Positions 15,523-24,329 of a stretch of DNA of 64,000 nt are shown here, one piece after another. Position 1 is the first letter of the stretch; every line of letters starts with the position of its first letter. This DNA is from JAOPZW01 sp963835295. GTDB taxonomy: Bacteria > Actinomycetota > Thermoleophilia > Solirubrobacterales > Solirubrobacteraceae. The notes under the pieces were generated by a model. That model was not told where the DNA came from and ran no database searches. It saw only the letters and a list, made by a program, of their open reading frames with translations. The DNA is taken from NCBI GenBank assembly GCA_963835295.1, contig CAWIEX010000012.1:62001-126000 (forward strand), read 5' to 3'. The translations under genes and the position numbers were made by a program.

Positions 15523-16239
15523 GTGCTCGGACTCCCGGACGACATCACCGCCTGCCTCTTCGACCTCGACGGCGTGCTGACCAAGACGGCCGAGGTCCAT
15601 GCGCGCGCCTGGAAGGAGACCTTCGATCGCTGCCTCGCCGAGGGGGGAGACAAGCCCTTCGACCTCGTGCGCGACTACGACGAGTACGTCGACGGCAAGC
15701 CGCGCCTGGACGGCGTGCGCGACTTCCTCGCCTCGCGCGGGATCGTGCTGCCGGAGGGCTCGCCGGACGACCCCCCGGACGCCGACACGGTCCTCGGCCT
15801 GGCCAACGCCAAGAACGAGCTCGTCCTGAGCCTCATCCGCGAGCACGGCGTCGAGGCCTACGAGGGGTCCGTGCGCTACCTGCGGGCCGCGCGCGAGGCC
15901 GGCCTGCGGCGGGCGGTCGTGTCCTCGAGCCACAACTGCCACGACGTGCTCGTGGCGGCCGGCATCGAGGACCTGCTCGAGGCCCGCGTCGACGGCGTCG
16001 TCGCCGACGAGCGCCATCTGCGCGGCAAGCCGGCACCCGACACCTTCCTCGAGGCGGCGCGCGTCCTCGGCGTCGCGCCCGCGAGCGCGGCGGTCTTCGA
16101 GGACGCCCTCGCCGGCGTGCAGGCGGGGCACGACGGCGGCTTCGGCTATGTCGTCGGCGTCGATCGCGCCGGTCAGCGCGACGCGCTGCTCGCCCACGGC
16201 GCCTCGGTGGTGGTCGACGACCTCGCCGAGCTGCTGTGA
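15523..16239 (+). CDS. Beta-phosphoglucomutase family HAD hydrolase
   Basis: Haloacid dehalogenase-fold enzyme expected to convert beta-glucose 1-phosphate to glucose 6-phosphate. The 238-residue product has FDLDGVLTKTAEVHARAWK at the N-terminus (nucleophile Asp and general acid Asp in DLDG), VVSSSHNC, RGKPAPDTF and FEDALAGVQAG, the four HAD motifs. GTG 15523 follows the kinase stop with no gap. Pairing with a GH65 phosphorylase, which releases beta-glucose 1-phosphate, strongly supports the mutase role. Confidence 0.9.
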   Translation: MLGLPDDITACLFDLDGVLTKTAEVHARAWKETFDRCLAEGGDKPFDLVRDYDEYVDGKPRLDGVRDFLASRGIVLPEGSPDDPPDADTVLGLANAKNELVLSLIREHGVEAYEGSVRYLRAAREAGLRRAVVSSSHNCHDVLVAAGIEDLLEARVDGVVADERHLRGKPAPDTFLEAARVLGVAPASAAVFEDALAGVQAGHDGGFGYVVGVDRAGQRDALLAHGASVVVDDLAELL

Positions 16240-18596
16240 TCGTCCAGCCGCACTTCTCGGTCGCGCCGTGGGCGGTCACCGAGGAGGCGCTCGACCTCAC
16301 CATGCTGGCGCAGTCCGAGTCGGTCCTCGCGCTCTCCAACGGCCACATCGGGCTGCGGGCCAACCTCGACGAGGGCGAGCCGTACGGGATGCCCGGCACG
16401 TACCTCAACGCCTTCTACGAGGTCCGCCCGCTGCCCTACGCCGAGGCCGGCTACGGCTACCCGGAGGACGGTCAGACCGTCATCAACGTCACCAACGGCA
16501 AGCTGATCCGCCTGCTGGTCGACGACGAGCCGTTCGACGTGCGCTACGGCGAGCTGGTCTCGCACCGCCGCACGCTCGACCTGCGCGCCGGCGTGCTGCG
16601 CCGCGAGGTCCACTGGCGCTCGCCGGCAGGGCGTGAGATCGAGGTCCGCTCGGTGCGCCTGGTGTCCTTCGTGCACCGCTCGGTGGCCGCGATCCGCTAC
16701 GAGGTCAAGCCGCTCGACGGCGAGACGCGGATCGTCGTGCAATCCGAGCTCGTCGCCAACGAGGACGTCCCGGCGCGCAGCGCGGACCCCCGCGCGGCCG
16801 CGATCCTGGCCTCGCCGCTGGTCTCGGACTCGCACGGGACCCACGAGCTGCGTGCCGTGCTGGTGCACAGCACGCGCGAGAGCGCCCTGCGGATGGCGGC
16901 GGGGATGGACCACGAGGTCGCGGGACCGCAGGGGACGGTGACCGAGAACGAGAGCTTCGACGACCTCGCGCGGGTGACGGTGAGCGCCGAGGTCGGCCAC
17001 GGCGAGACGCTGACGCTGACCAAGTACCTGTCCTACGGGTGGTCCAGCCAGCGCTCGATGGTCTCCATCCGCGACCAGGTCGACGCGGGGCTCGCGTCGG
17101 CGCGGCGCACGGGGTTCGACGGCCTGCTCGACGACCAGCGCGAGTACCTCGACGACTACTGGGAGCGCGCCGACGTCGAGCTCGACGGCGACGACGAGCT
17201 CCAGCAGGCCGTGCGCTTCGCCCTCTTCCACACCCTGCAGTCCGCCGCGCGCGCGGAGAAGCGCGCGATCGCCGCAAAGGGGCTGACGGGCGACGGCTAC
17301 GACGGCCACGTCTTCTGGGACACCGAGAGCTTCGTGCTGCCCGTCCTCACCTACACCGCGCCGGAAGCCGTCCGCGACGCGCTCCACTGGCGCCACTCGA
17401 CGCTCGACCTCGCCGCCGAGCGCGCGCGCCAGCTGCGCCTCGGCGGGGCCGCCTTCCCGTGGCGGACCATCCGCGGTCACGAGTGCTCGGCCTACTGGCC
17501 GGCCGGCACGGCGGCCTTCCACGTCAACGCCGACGTCGCCGACGCCGTGCTGCGCTACCTGAACGCAACCGGCGACGACGAGTTCGCGCGCGGGGCGGGG
17601 CTCGAGCTGCTGGTGGCGACCGCGCGGCTGTGGCGCTCGCTCGGCCACCACGACGCGCGCGGCGCGTTTCACATCGACGGGGTCACCGGGCCCGACGAGT
17701 ACTCGGCCGTCAGCGACGACAACGTCTACACGAACCTGATGGCCGCGCGGAACCTGGCCGGCGCAGCGGAGTCGGCGGCGCGCCATCGCGCGGAGTCGGC
17801 GGCGCTCGGGGTGGGCGACGAGGAGATCGCCGCGTGGCGCGACGCGGCCGGCGCGATGAGCGTGCCCTACAACGACGAGCTCGGGGTCCACGAGCAGTCA
17901 GCGGGCTACACCCGGTACCAGCGCTGGGACTTCGAGGCGACGGCGCCCGACGAGTACCCGCTGCTGCTGCACTTCCCCTACTTCGACCTCTACCGCAAGC
18001 AGGTGGTCAAGCAGGCCGACCTCGTGCTCGCCATGATCCTCGCCGGCGATCGCTTCACGGCGCAGGACAAGGCACGCGCCTTCGCCTACTACGAGCCGCT
18101 GACCGTGCGCGACTCCTCGCTCTCGGCGTGCGTGCAGGCCATGATGGCCGCCGAGGTCGGCCATCTCGAGCTGGCCTTCGACTACTTCGGCGAGGCCGCG
18201 CTCATGGACCTCGACGACCTCGAGCACAACACGCGCGACGGGCTGCACATGGCCTCGCTGGCGGGGTCGTGGCTGGTCGCGGTGGCCGGGTTCGGCGGCT
18301 TCCGCGACCACGAGGGCCAGTTCTCCTTCGACCCGCGGCTGCCGCCGCACCTCGAGCGCCTGGCCTTCGGGCTCATGCTGCGCGGGCGCCGGCTGCGGGT
18401 GGAGATCGTTCCGGGCGAGGCGCGCTACCAGCTGGTCGACGGCGAGCCGATCGAGCTGCGCCACGATGACACGCCGTTCACGCTCGAGCGCGGCAGCCCG
18501 CAGGCGCACCCCTGGCACGCCCCGGACGCCGGTGAGGCGCCGCCGCAGCCGCCGCATCGCACGCCCGCCCGGCGGCGCCCGCGGGGCCCCGGCTGA
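16236..18596 (+). CDS. Glycoside hydrolase family 65 protein (maltose/trehalose/kojibiose phosphorylase type)
   Basis: Inverting phosphorylase that splits an alpha-glucosyl disaccharide with phosphate into beta-glucose 1-phosphate and a sugar. The 786-residue protein has an N-terminal beta-sandwich, the (alpha/alpha)6 barrel and a small C-terminal sheet. The catalytic acid is Glu in GPDEYSAVSDDN (about residue 488); HVFWDTESFVLP and KQADLVL are also family landmarks. The disaccharide (maltose, trehalose, kojibiose or nigerose) cannot be assigned. GTG 16236 overlaps the mutase stop. The last 30 residues are Pro/Arg-rich and probably disordered. Confidence 0.92.
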   Translation: MIVQPHFSVAPWAVTEEALDLTMLAQSESVLALSNGHIGLRANLDEGEPYGMPGTYLNAFYEVRPLPYAEAGYGYPEDGQTVINVTNGKLIRLLVDDEPFDVRYGELVSHRRTLDLRAGVLRREVHWRSPAGREIEVRSVRLVSFVHRSVAAIRYEVKPLDGETRIVVQSELVANEDVPARSADPRAAAILASPLVSDSHGTHELRAVLVHSTRESALRMAAGMDHEVAGPQGTVTENESFDDLARVTVSAEVGHGETLTLTKYLSYGWSSQRSMVSIRDQVDAGLASARRTGFDGLLDDQREYLDDYWERADVELDGDDELQQAVRFALFHTLQSAARAEKRAIAAKGLTGDGYDGHVFWDTESFVLPVLTYTAPEAVRDALHWRHSTLDLAAERARQLRLGGAAFPWRTIRGHECSAYWPAGTAAFHVNADVADAVLRYLNATGDDEFARGAGLELLVATARLWRSLGHHDARGAFHIDGVTGPDEYSAVSDDNVYTNLMAARNLAGAAESAARHRAESAALGVGDEEIAAWRDAAGAMSVPYNDELGVHEQSAGYTRYQRWDFEATAPDEYPLLLHFPYFDLYRKQVVKQADLVLAMILAGDRFTAQDKARAFAYYEPLTVRDSSLSACVQAMMAAEVGHLELAFDYFGEAALMDLDDLEHNTRDGLHMASLAGSWLVAVAGFGGFRDHEGQFSFDPRLPPHLERLAFGLMLRGRRLRVEIVPGEARYQLVDGEPIELRHDDTPFTLERGSPQAHPWHAPDAGEAPPQPPHRTPARRRPRGPG

Positions 18597-18668
18597 CCGC
18601 AGGTGCGGTGCTAAGGTGGATCGCTCGTGGTCTGCCGCCGCCACAGGCCCGACGGAAGACCCTCTCTG

Positions 18669-18692
18669 GACCCCGCCTGCGCGGGGTCTTTC
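18669..18692 (+). terminator. Rho-independent-like terminator before guaB3
   Basis: GACCCCGC (18669-18676) and GCGGGGTC (18681-18688) form a perfect 8-bp stem with a CTGC loop, followed by TTTCTCGT. It ends transcription from the GH65 operon, or a short transcript that could start after TAAGGT (18612-18617). Confidence 0.75.
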
Positions 18693-18721
18693 TCGTCCGC
18701 CCGCGACCCTAGGATGCGTTG

Positions 18722-19978
18722 ATGGAGATTGAGATCGGCCGCGGGAAGAAGGCCCGCCGCGCATATGGATTCGACGATGTGGCGATCGTGCCCTCGCGGC
18801 GCACGCGCGACCCGGACGACGTCGACATCTCCTGGAAGCTCGGCGACTACCGCTTCGAGCTACCACTGCTGGCCTCGGCCATGGACGGCGTGGTCTCGCC
18901 CGAGACGGCGAAGATCGTCGGCAAGCTCGGCGGCCTGGCCGTCCTCAACCTCGAGGGCATCTGGACGCGCTTCGAGGACGCCGACGCCCAGCTCGAGCGC
19001 ATCGCGACGCTCCCCAAGGACGCCGCCACGCGCGCGATGCAGGCGATCTACCAGGAGCCGATCAAGCCCGAGCTCATCTCGCGGCGCATCGAGGAGATCA
19101 AGGCAGAGCAGGGTGTCGTCGCGGCCGCCTCGCTCACGCCTCAGCGCGTCGCGCGCTACTACGAGCTCGCGCTCGACGCCGGGCTCGACATCCTCGTCAT
19201 CCAGGGCACGGTCGTCTCGGCCGAGCACGTCTCGCAGACCACCGAGCCGCTGAACCTCAAGGAGTTCATCCGCGAGGTCGGGGTGCCGGTCATCGTGGGC
19301 GGGTGCGCCTCCTATCACACGGGCCTTCACCTCATGCGGACCGGCGCCGCCGGCGTGCTCGTCGGCGTGGGCCCGGGCGCGGCGTGCACCACGCGCGGCG
19401 TGCTGGGCCTCGGCGTCCCACAGGCCACCGCCATCGCCGACGTCGCGGGCGCGCGCTCGACGCACATGCTGGAGACCGGCGAGTACGTCCAGGTCATCGC
19501 CGACGGCGGCATGCGGACCGGCGGCGACGTCTCCAAGGCCATCGCGTGCGGCGCCGACGCCGTGATGATCGGCTCGCCCCTGGCGCGCGCCTATGAGGCG
19601 CCCGGGCGCGGCTTCCACTGGGGCATGGCGACCTTCCACCCGACGCTCCCGCGCGGCGCGCGCGTGCAGACGGTCCAGAACGGCACCCTGCAGGAGATCC
19701 TCATCGGGCCCGCGCACGAGAACGACGGCAGCTTCAACCTCATGGGCGCGCTGCGCACCTCGATGGCGACGTGCGGTTACAAGGACCTCGCGGAGTTCAA
19801 TCGCGCGGAGCTGATGATCGCCCCGTCGCTGCAGACCGAGGGCAAGGCGCTGCAGACCTCGCAGGGCGTGGGCATGGGCTCGCGCGGCGCCGCGGCGTCC
19901 GCGCACCCCGACAAGCCGAACGGCAACGGCGCGCCCGCGGTGGAGGACAAGGCCCCCGCGCTGACGGGGGCTGAGTGA
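18722..19978 (+). CDS. guaB3: GuaB3 family IMP dehydrogenase-related protein
   Basis: IMP dehydrogenase-like TIM-barrel protein without CBS domains, of the GuaB3 group typical of Actinomycetota. The 418-residue product carries the catalytic-loop signature GVGPGAACTTRGVLG with the active-site Cys, and the phosphate-binding VIADGGMRTGGDVSKAIACG. Members are annotated as IMP dehydrogenases, but the in vivo reaction of GuaB3 has been uncertain. ATG 18722 lies 6 nt after TAGGAT (18710-18715), so a leaderless transcript is likely. Its stop overlaps guaA (GTGA), fitting GMP synthesis. The last 40 residues are Ala/Pro-rich and probably disordered. Confidence 0.92.
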   Translation: MEIEIGRGKKARRAYGFDDVAIVPSRRTRDPDDVDISWKLGDYRFELPLLASAMDGVVSPETAKIVGKLGGLAVLNLEGIWTRFEDADAQLERIATLPKDAATRAMQAIYQEPIKPELISRRIEEIKAEQGVVAAASLTPQRVARYYELALDAGLDILVIQGTVVSAEHVSQTTEPLNLKEFIREVGVPVIVGGCASYHTGLHLMRTGAAGVLVGVGPGAACTTRGVLGLGVPQATAIADVAGARSTHMLETGEYVQVIADGGMRTGGDVSKAIACGADAVMIGSPLARAYEAPGRGFHWGMATFHPTLPRGARVQTVQNGTLQEILIGPAHENDGSFNLMGALRTSMATCGYKDLAEFNRAELMIAPSLQTEGKALQTSQGVGMGSRGAAASAHPDKPNGNGAPAVEDKAPALTGAE

Positions 19979-21591
19979 CGGAGCACGGCATCGTCACGGC
20001 GGCGACGGCGGGGACCGAGCTCGCCGACGAGAGCGCGCCGCTCGACGTCCCGCGCGCGGTCGACGAGGTCGTCGTCCTCGACTACGGCGGGCAGTACTCC
20101 CAGCTCATCGCGCGCCGTGTGCGCGAGTGCGGGGTGTTCAGCGAGCTGCTCCCGCACCACGTCGGCGCCGAGGAGGTCGCGCGGCGCAAGCCGAAGGGGC
20201 TGATCCTCTCCGGCGGGCCGGCATCGGTCTATGCCGACGGCGCTCCGCGGCTCGATCCGCAGCTGCTCGAGCTCGGGATCCCGGTGCTGGGCATCTGCTA
20301 CGGCATGCAGCTGCTGGCCGTGAAGCTCGGGGGGCGCGTCGAGGGCGCCGAGGTCGGCGAGTTCGGCCGCTCCAAGCTGACCGTCCACGAGCACGGCCGG
20401 CTGCTGGCCGGGCTGCCGGCCGAGCAGAGCTGCTGGATGTCGCACCGCGACACGGTCTTCGCGCCGCCGCCCGGCTTCACGGCGCTGGCCTCGTCGAGCG
20501 AGTCGCCGGTGGCGGCCTTCGAGTCCGAGGAGCAGGGCGTCTACGGCATCCAGTTCCACCCCGAGGTCGTCCACACGCCCTACGGGCAGGAGGTCCTCAA
20601 CCGCTTCCTGAGCGACGTCTGCGGCTGCGACATGGCCTGGTCGGCGGCCTCGATCGTCGAGGACCAGATCGCCCGCGTCCGCGACCAGGTCGGCGACGCG
20701 AAGGTCATCTGCGGGCTGAGCGGCGGCGTCGACTCGTCGGTGGCGGCGCTGCTCGTGCACCGTGCGATCGGCGACCAGCTCACGTGCGTCTTCGTCGACC
20801 ACGGGCTGATGCGCAAGAACGAGGGCGAGCAGGTCATCTCCGCCTTCCGCGACACCTTCAAGGTCCCCCTCGTAGCCGTCGACGCCGAGACGCGCTTCCT
20901 GGACAAGCTGCAGGGCGTGACGGAGCCCGAGCGCAAGCGCAAGATCATCGGCGCCGAGTTCATCCGCGTCTTCGAGGAGGAGGCGGCGAGGATCGGGGAC
21001 GCGCGCTTCCTCGTGCAGGGGACGCTGTACTCCGACGTCATCGAGTCCGGCGGGGGCACCGGCGCGGCCACGATCAAGTCCCACCACAACGTCGGCGGGC
21101 TGCCCGACGACCTACAGTTCGAGCTCGTCGAGCCGCTGCGGGCGCTGTTCAAGGACGAGGTGCGCGCGGTCGGGGCCGAGCTCGGGCTGCCCGAGCGCCT
21201 CGTGTGGCGCCAGCCCTTCCCAGGGCCAGGGCTGGCCATCCGCGTCGTGGGCGGCGAGGCGACCAAGGAGCGCCTCGACGTCCTGCGCGACGCCGACTTC
21301 ATCCTGCAGGACGAGATCCGCAAGGCGGGCCTCTATCGCGAGCTGTGGCAGAGCTTCTGCGTCCTGCCCGACGTCCGCACGGTCGGGGTCCAGGGCGACG
21401 AGCGCACCTATGGCTATGTCGTCGTCATCCGCGCGGTGACCAGCGACGACGCGATGACCGCCGACTGGGCTCGCCTGCCCTACGACCTGCTCGAGCAGAT
21501 CGCCGCGCGCATGATCGGCGAGCTGCGCGAGGTCAACCGGGTCGTCCTGGACATCACCAGCAAGCCTCCCGGCACGATCGAGTGGGAGTAG
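19975..21591 (+). CDS. guaA: GMP synthase (glutamine-hydrolysing)
   Basis: Makes GMP from XMP, glutamine and ATP. The 538-residue product has the class I amidotransferase domain (GICYGMQLLA nucleophile Cys; FHPEVVHT His/Glu), the ATP-pyrophosphatase P-loop GLSGGVDSSVAALL near residue 245 and the C-terminal dimerisation domain ending in SKPPGTIEWE. About 30 extra N-terminal residues precede the usual start of the domain. GTG 19975 overlaps the guaB3 stop. Its own stop codon TAG is the first half of the predicted -10 element of the cupin gene. Confidence 0.97.
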   Translation: MTEHGIVTAATAGTELADESAPLDVPRAVDEVVVLDYGGQYSQLIARRVRECGVFSELLPHHVGAEEVARRKPKGLILSGGPASVYADGAPRLDPQLLELGIPVLGICYGMQLLAVKLGGRVEGAEVGEFGRSKLTVHEHGRLLAGLPAEQSCWMSHRDTVFAPPPGFTALASSSESPVAAFESEEQGVYGIQFHPEVVHTPYGQEVLNRFLSDVCGCDMAWSAASIVEDQIARVRDQVGDAKVICGLSGGVDSSVAALLVHRAIGDQLTCVFVDHGLMRKNEGEQVISAFRDTFKVPLVAVDAETRFLDKLQGVTEPERKRKIIGAEFIRVFEEEAARIGDARFLVQGTLYSDVIESGGGTGAATIKSHHNVGGLPDDLQFELVEPLRALFKDEVRAVGAELGLPERLVWRQPFPGPGLAIRVVGGEATKERLDVLRDADFILQDEIRKAGLYRELWQSFCVLPDVRTVGVQGDERTYGYVVVIRAVTSDDAMTADWARLPYDLLEQIAARMIGELREVNRVVLDITSKPPGTIEWE

Positions 21592-21594
21592 CCT
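21589..21594 (+). promoter_or_regulatory. -10 element overlapping the guaA stop codon
   Basis: TAGCCT begins with the guaA stop codon and ends 6 nt before the ATG of the cupin gene, so the cupin mRNA would be leaderless and start right behind guaA. Confidence 0.5.
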
Positions 21595-21600
21595 GAGGCG

Positions 21601-21969
21601 ATGGGCTTCGTTCGCCATCGCCAGTCGCAGCGCGCGTGGGACGACGTCGCGCCGGAGGCCTACGCCGACCCCTCGCTGGAGGGCGTGGAGCGCCACGACC
21701 TGATCGGTGCGCTCGACGAGGTACCCAACTACCACGTGCGCTACTTCCACGTGGAGCCGGGCAAGCAGACGCGGCGCGAGCAGCATCCCCACGACCACGG
21801 TGTCGTCATCCAGAACGGCCGCGCGCGGGTGACGCTGGGCGACGAGGTCCACGAGGTCGGGCCAGGCGACGTCGTCTACGTCTCCGGCGACGAGCTGCAC
21901 TGCTTCGAGGCCATCGGCGACGAGCCGCTGGGCTTCATCTGCGTCATCCCGCCGCTGAAGCCCAGTTAG
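21601..21969 (+). CDS. Cupin domain protein
   Basis: Single-domain cupin of 122 residues. The metal-binding motif 1 is visible as EQHPHDHGVVIQNGRARV and motif 2 as PGDVVYVSGDELHCFEA, so a bound divalent metal is likely. Function unknown: small cupins may be isomerases, dioxygenases or ligand sensors. The start at ATG 21601 is supported by TAGCCT 6 nt upstream. It follows guaA closely in the same direction. Confidence 0.85.
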   Translation: MGFVRHRQSQRAWDDVAPEAYADPSLEGVERHDLIGALDEVPNYHVRYFHVEPGKQTRREQHPHDHGVVIQNGRARVTLGDEVHEVGPGDVVYVSGDELHCFEAIGDEPLGFICVIPPLKPS

Positions 21970-21986
21970 CCGCTACAGTCGGGCGC

Positions 21987-22232
21987 ATGGACTACGAGTT
22001 CGAGCGGCGCGAGTCCGTCGACGTCTCACCCGCGCAGGCGCAGCCGAAGTACGAGAAGCTCGTCATGCGCGAGGGCCGGTTCTACCTGCAGGGCACCCTC
22101 CCGACGGGCGCATCCTTCTCCGTGCAGCTCGGCCCTCGGACGCCAGCTCTGAGCCGCCGGCCCGCTAGCCGAGCACGAGCTCGGCCGCATCGCGCAGCAT
22201 CTCCGGCGAGCCCGCGACGAGCAGCGTGGTGA
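21987..22232 (+). CDS. Small hypothetical protein, 3' end overlapping a convergent gene
   Basis: Unrecognised 81-residue product: an acidic, charged front (MDYEFERRESVDVSP...KYEKLVMREGRFYLQGTL) followed by an Arg/Pro/Ala-rich end. The last 23 codons lie opposite the 3' end of the luciferase-like gene, so the natural protein may end differently. ATG 21987 is 7 nt after TACAGT (21974-21979), the leaderless pattern used by neighbours, which supports the gene despite its size. Confidence 0.5.
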   Translation: MDYEFERRESVDVSPAQAQPKYEKLVMREGRFYLQGTLPTGASFSVQLGPRTPALSRRPASRARARPHRAASPASPRRAAW

Positions 22233-23213
22233 CGATCGACTCCCGCCAGGCCTCGAGGTCGTGGCGGATCTTCTCGCGCGGGCCGATGAGCGCGAGCTCC
22301 TCGACGAGCCGCGTCGGCAGCGCGGCGGCCGCCTCGTCCTTGCGCCCCTCCAGGTAGAGGTCCTGACAGCGCTTGGCCTCGGCCTCGTAGCCGAGGCGCA
22401 CGGCGACCTCGTGGTGGAAGTTCGCGCCGCGGGCGCCCATGCCCCCGAAGTACAGCGCGTACATAGGGCGCAGCATGTCGGCGGCGGCCTCGACGTCGTC
22501 GTGGACGATGAGCGGCACGGTGGCGCACACCTCGAAGTCGTCGAACGAGCGACCGGCGCCGTCCCGGGCGAAGCCCTCGGCCAGCGCGTCGCGGTAGAAG
22601 CCCTCGTTGCGCGGCGAGAAGAAGAGCGCCAGCCAGCCGTCGCACAGCTCGGCGCACAGCGCCACGTTCTTGGCGCCTCGGCGCCGAGGAAGATCGGGAT
22701 CGTCGCGCGCAGGGGGTGCAGCATCGACTTCAGCGGCTTGCCGAGCCCGGTCCCGTCCGGATAGGGGAGCGGGTAGTGCGGGCCGGGGGCGGTGACCGGC
22801 CCCTGGCGCGCGATGACGTCGCGCACGATCGCGATGTACTCGCGGGTGCGCGCCAGCGGCTTGGCGAACGGCTGGCCGTACCAGCCCTCGACCACCTGCG
22901 GGCCCGAGACGCCGAGGCCGAGGATGAAGCGCCCGCCGGAAAGGTGGTCCATTGTCATCGCCGCCATCGCGGTGGCCGTCGGCGTGCGGGCCGACATCTG
23001 CACGATGGCGGTGCCCAAGCGGATCCGCTCGGTCTTCGCGCCCCACCAGGCCAGCGGCGTCAGCACGTCCGAGCCGTAGGCCTCGGCCGTCCACATCGAG
23101 TCGAAGCCCAGGCGCTCGGCCTCGGCGATCGTGGCCTCGATCCCGGGCGGCGGGCCCGGTGGGCGGGAGGGCCAGTACCCGGTGTTGAGGCCCAGCTTCA
23201 GCTCGCGCGCCAT
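22165..23213 (-). CDS. LLM-class F420-dependent oxidoreductase (frameshifted)
   Basis: Luciferase-like TIM-barrel oxidoreductase, probably using coenzyme F420. The first part (from ATG 23213) reads MARELKLGLNTGYWPSRPPG... to IPIFLGAE; the rest continues in another frame as GAKNVALCAELCDGWLALFF... to the stop at 22165. The two parts join without loss if one base is restored beside position 22677, in a GGCGCC context. The whole would be about 349 residues, the usual size for the family. Either the gene is broken or the assembly has an indel. It points toward the small gene at 21987 and overlaps its end. Confidence 0.8.
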
Positions 23214-23300
23214 GGCGCGAGCCTCTCACACGGCGCCGAGCAGCTCCCGCTCTCGCCGTGCCGCGAGCCGCGCGGGAGCGGCTCCGCGCCGCCGCGGCCA

Positions 23301-24263
23301 TCACGCCGCGAGCAGCTCGCGCTCGCGCTCCGCGGTGAGCCCTCGCGGGCGGTTCTCCGCGCGCCAGTCGCCGATTGCCCCGGCTCCGCCCTCGCGCAAC
23401 CACACCCACGTGTCGGCCACCGTCTCGGCCACCGGCCGGCAGCGCAGCCCCGCCGCCTGCGCCCGCTCGGTGCCCACCGCCCACGTCCCCGCACCGGTCG
23501 CCGACGGGATCCACAGCGGCAGCTCGTCCCACGGCTCGACGTCGTGCGCCACCAGGACGTCGTCGGGCACCCAGCGCAGGCGGGCGCCGCCGTCGGTCGC
23601 CTGCACCGCCGCCTCGAGCGCCTCGCGCATCGTCGTGCGCCCGGGGGGCGCGGTGCCGTTGAAGGCGCCGGCGATGCGCTGCTCGGCGAGGTCGAGCATC
23701 CACGCGGCGAGGTCGCGGGCGTCGACGAGCTGGACGGGGCGATCCGGGTCGCCCGGCGCCACCACGTCGCCGCCCGCCGCGATGCGCTGCACCCACCAGG
23801 GCAGGCGGAAGATGTTGTCGTGCGGCCCGCAGATGAGCCCGGCGCGGACGCTGGCCACCCGCCCGGGCATGGCGGCCTCGGCGACGCGCTCGCACTGCGC
23901 CTTCAGGGGGCCGTAGTCGTCGCCCTCGGTCCACACGGGGCTGTCCTCGTCGACGGGCTCGGTAGGCCAGGCGGGGTAGGCGTTGCAGCTCGAGACGAAG
24001 ACGAGGTGCCCGAGGTCCAGCGCGCTCGAGCGCGCGACGTCGGCGGGCTCGTAGCCGCTCGTGTCGATGGCGGCGTCCCACGCGCGCCCTTGCAGGGGCG
24101 CGAGGTCGCCGGCGCGGTCGCCGAGGACGTGCTCGGCCTCTGCGAAGAGGTCGGCGCCGTGGCGGCCGCGGTGGAAGACCGTGACCTCGTGGCCGCGGCG
24201 CAGGGCCTCGTCGGTCACGTGGCGGCCGAGGAAGACGGTACCGCCGAGGACGAGCAGGCGCAT
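23301..24263 (-). CDS. NAD-dependent epimerase/reductase family protein
   Basis: Extended short-chain dehydrogenase-like protein of 320 residues with an N-terminal Rossmann motif (LLVLGGTVFLGRHV, residues 3-16), the segment FVSSCNAY and a substrate domain containing PVQLVDARDLAAWMLDL. The Ser/Tyr/Lys active site is not in the classic YxxxK form; the closest sequence is YGPLKAQCE, so it may be an atypical epimerase or a binding protein like the CSP41 group. ATG 24263 is 7 nt after TAGGTT (minus strand 24271-24276), suggesting a leaderless mRNA. Substrate unknown. Confidence 0.85.
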   Translation of the reverse strand: MRLLVLGGTVFLGRHVTDEALRRGHEVTVFHRGRHGADLFAEAEHVLGDRAGDLAPLQGRAWDAAIDTSGYEPADVARSSALDLGHLVFVSSCNAYPAWPTEPVDEDSPVWTEGDDYGPLKAQCERVAEAAMPGRVASVRAGLICGPHDNIFRLPWWVQRIAAGGDVVAPGDPDRPVQLVDARDLAAWMLDLAEQRIAGAFNGTAPPGRTTMREALEAAVQATDGGARLRWVPDDVLVAHDVEPWDELPLWIPSATGAGTWAVGTERAQAAGLRCRPVAETVADTWVWLREGGAGAIGDWRAENRPRGLTAERERELLAA

Positions 24264-24329
24264 GACCCGCAACCTATCAGTTGCACATGCTCGCGCACGC
24301 GACGGCGTCGGAGTACCCTCGTAGGCACG

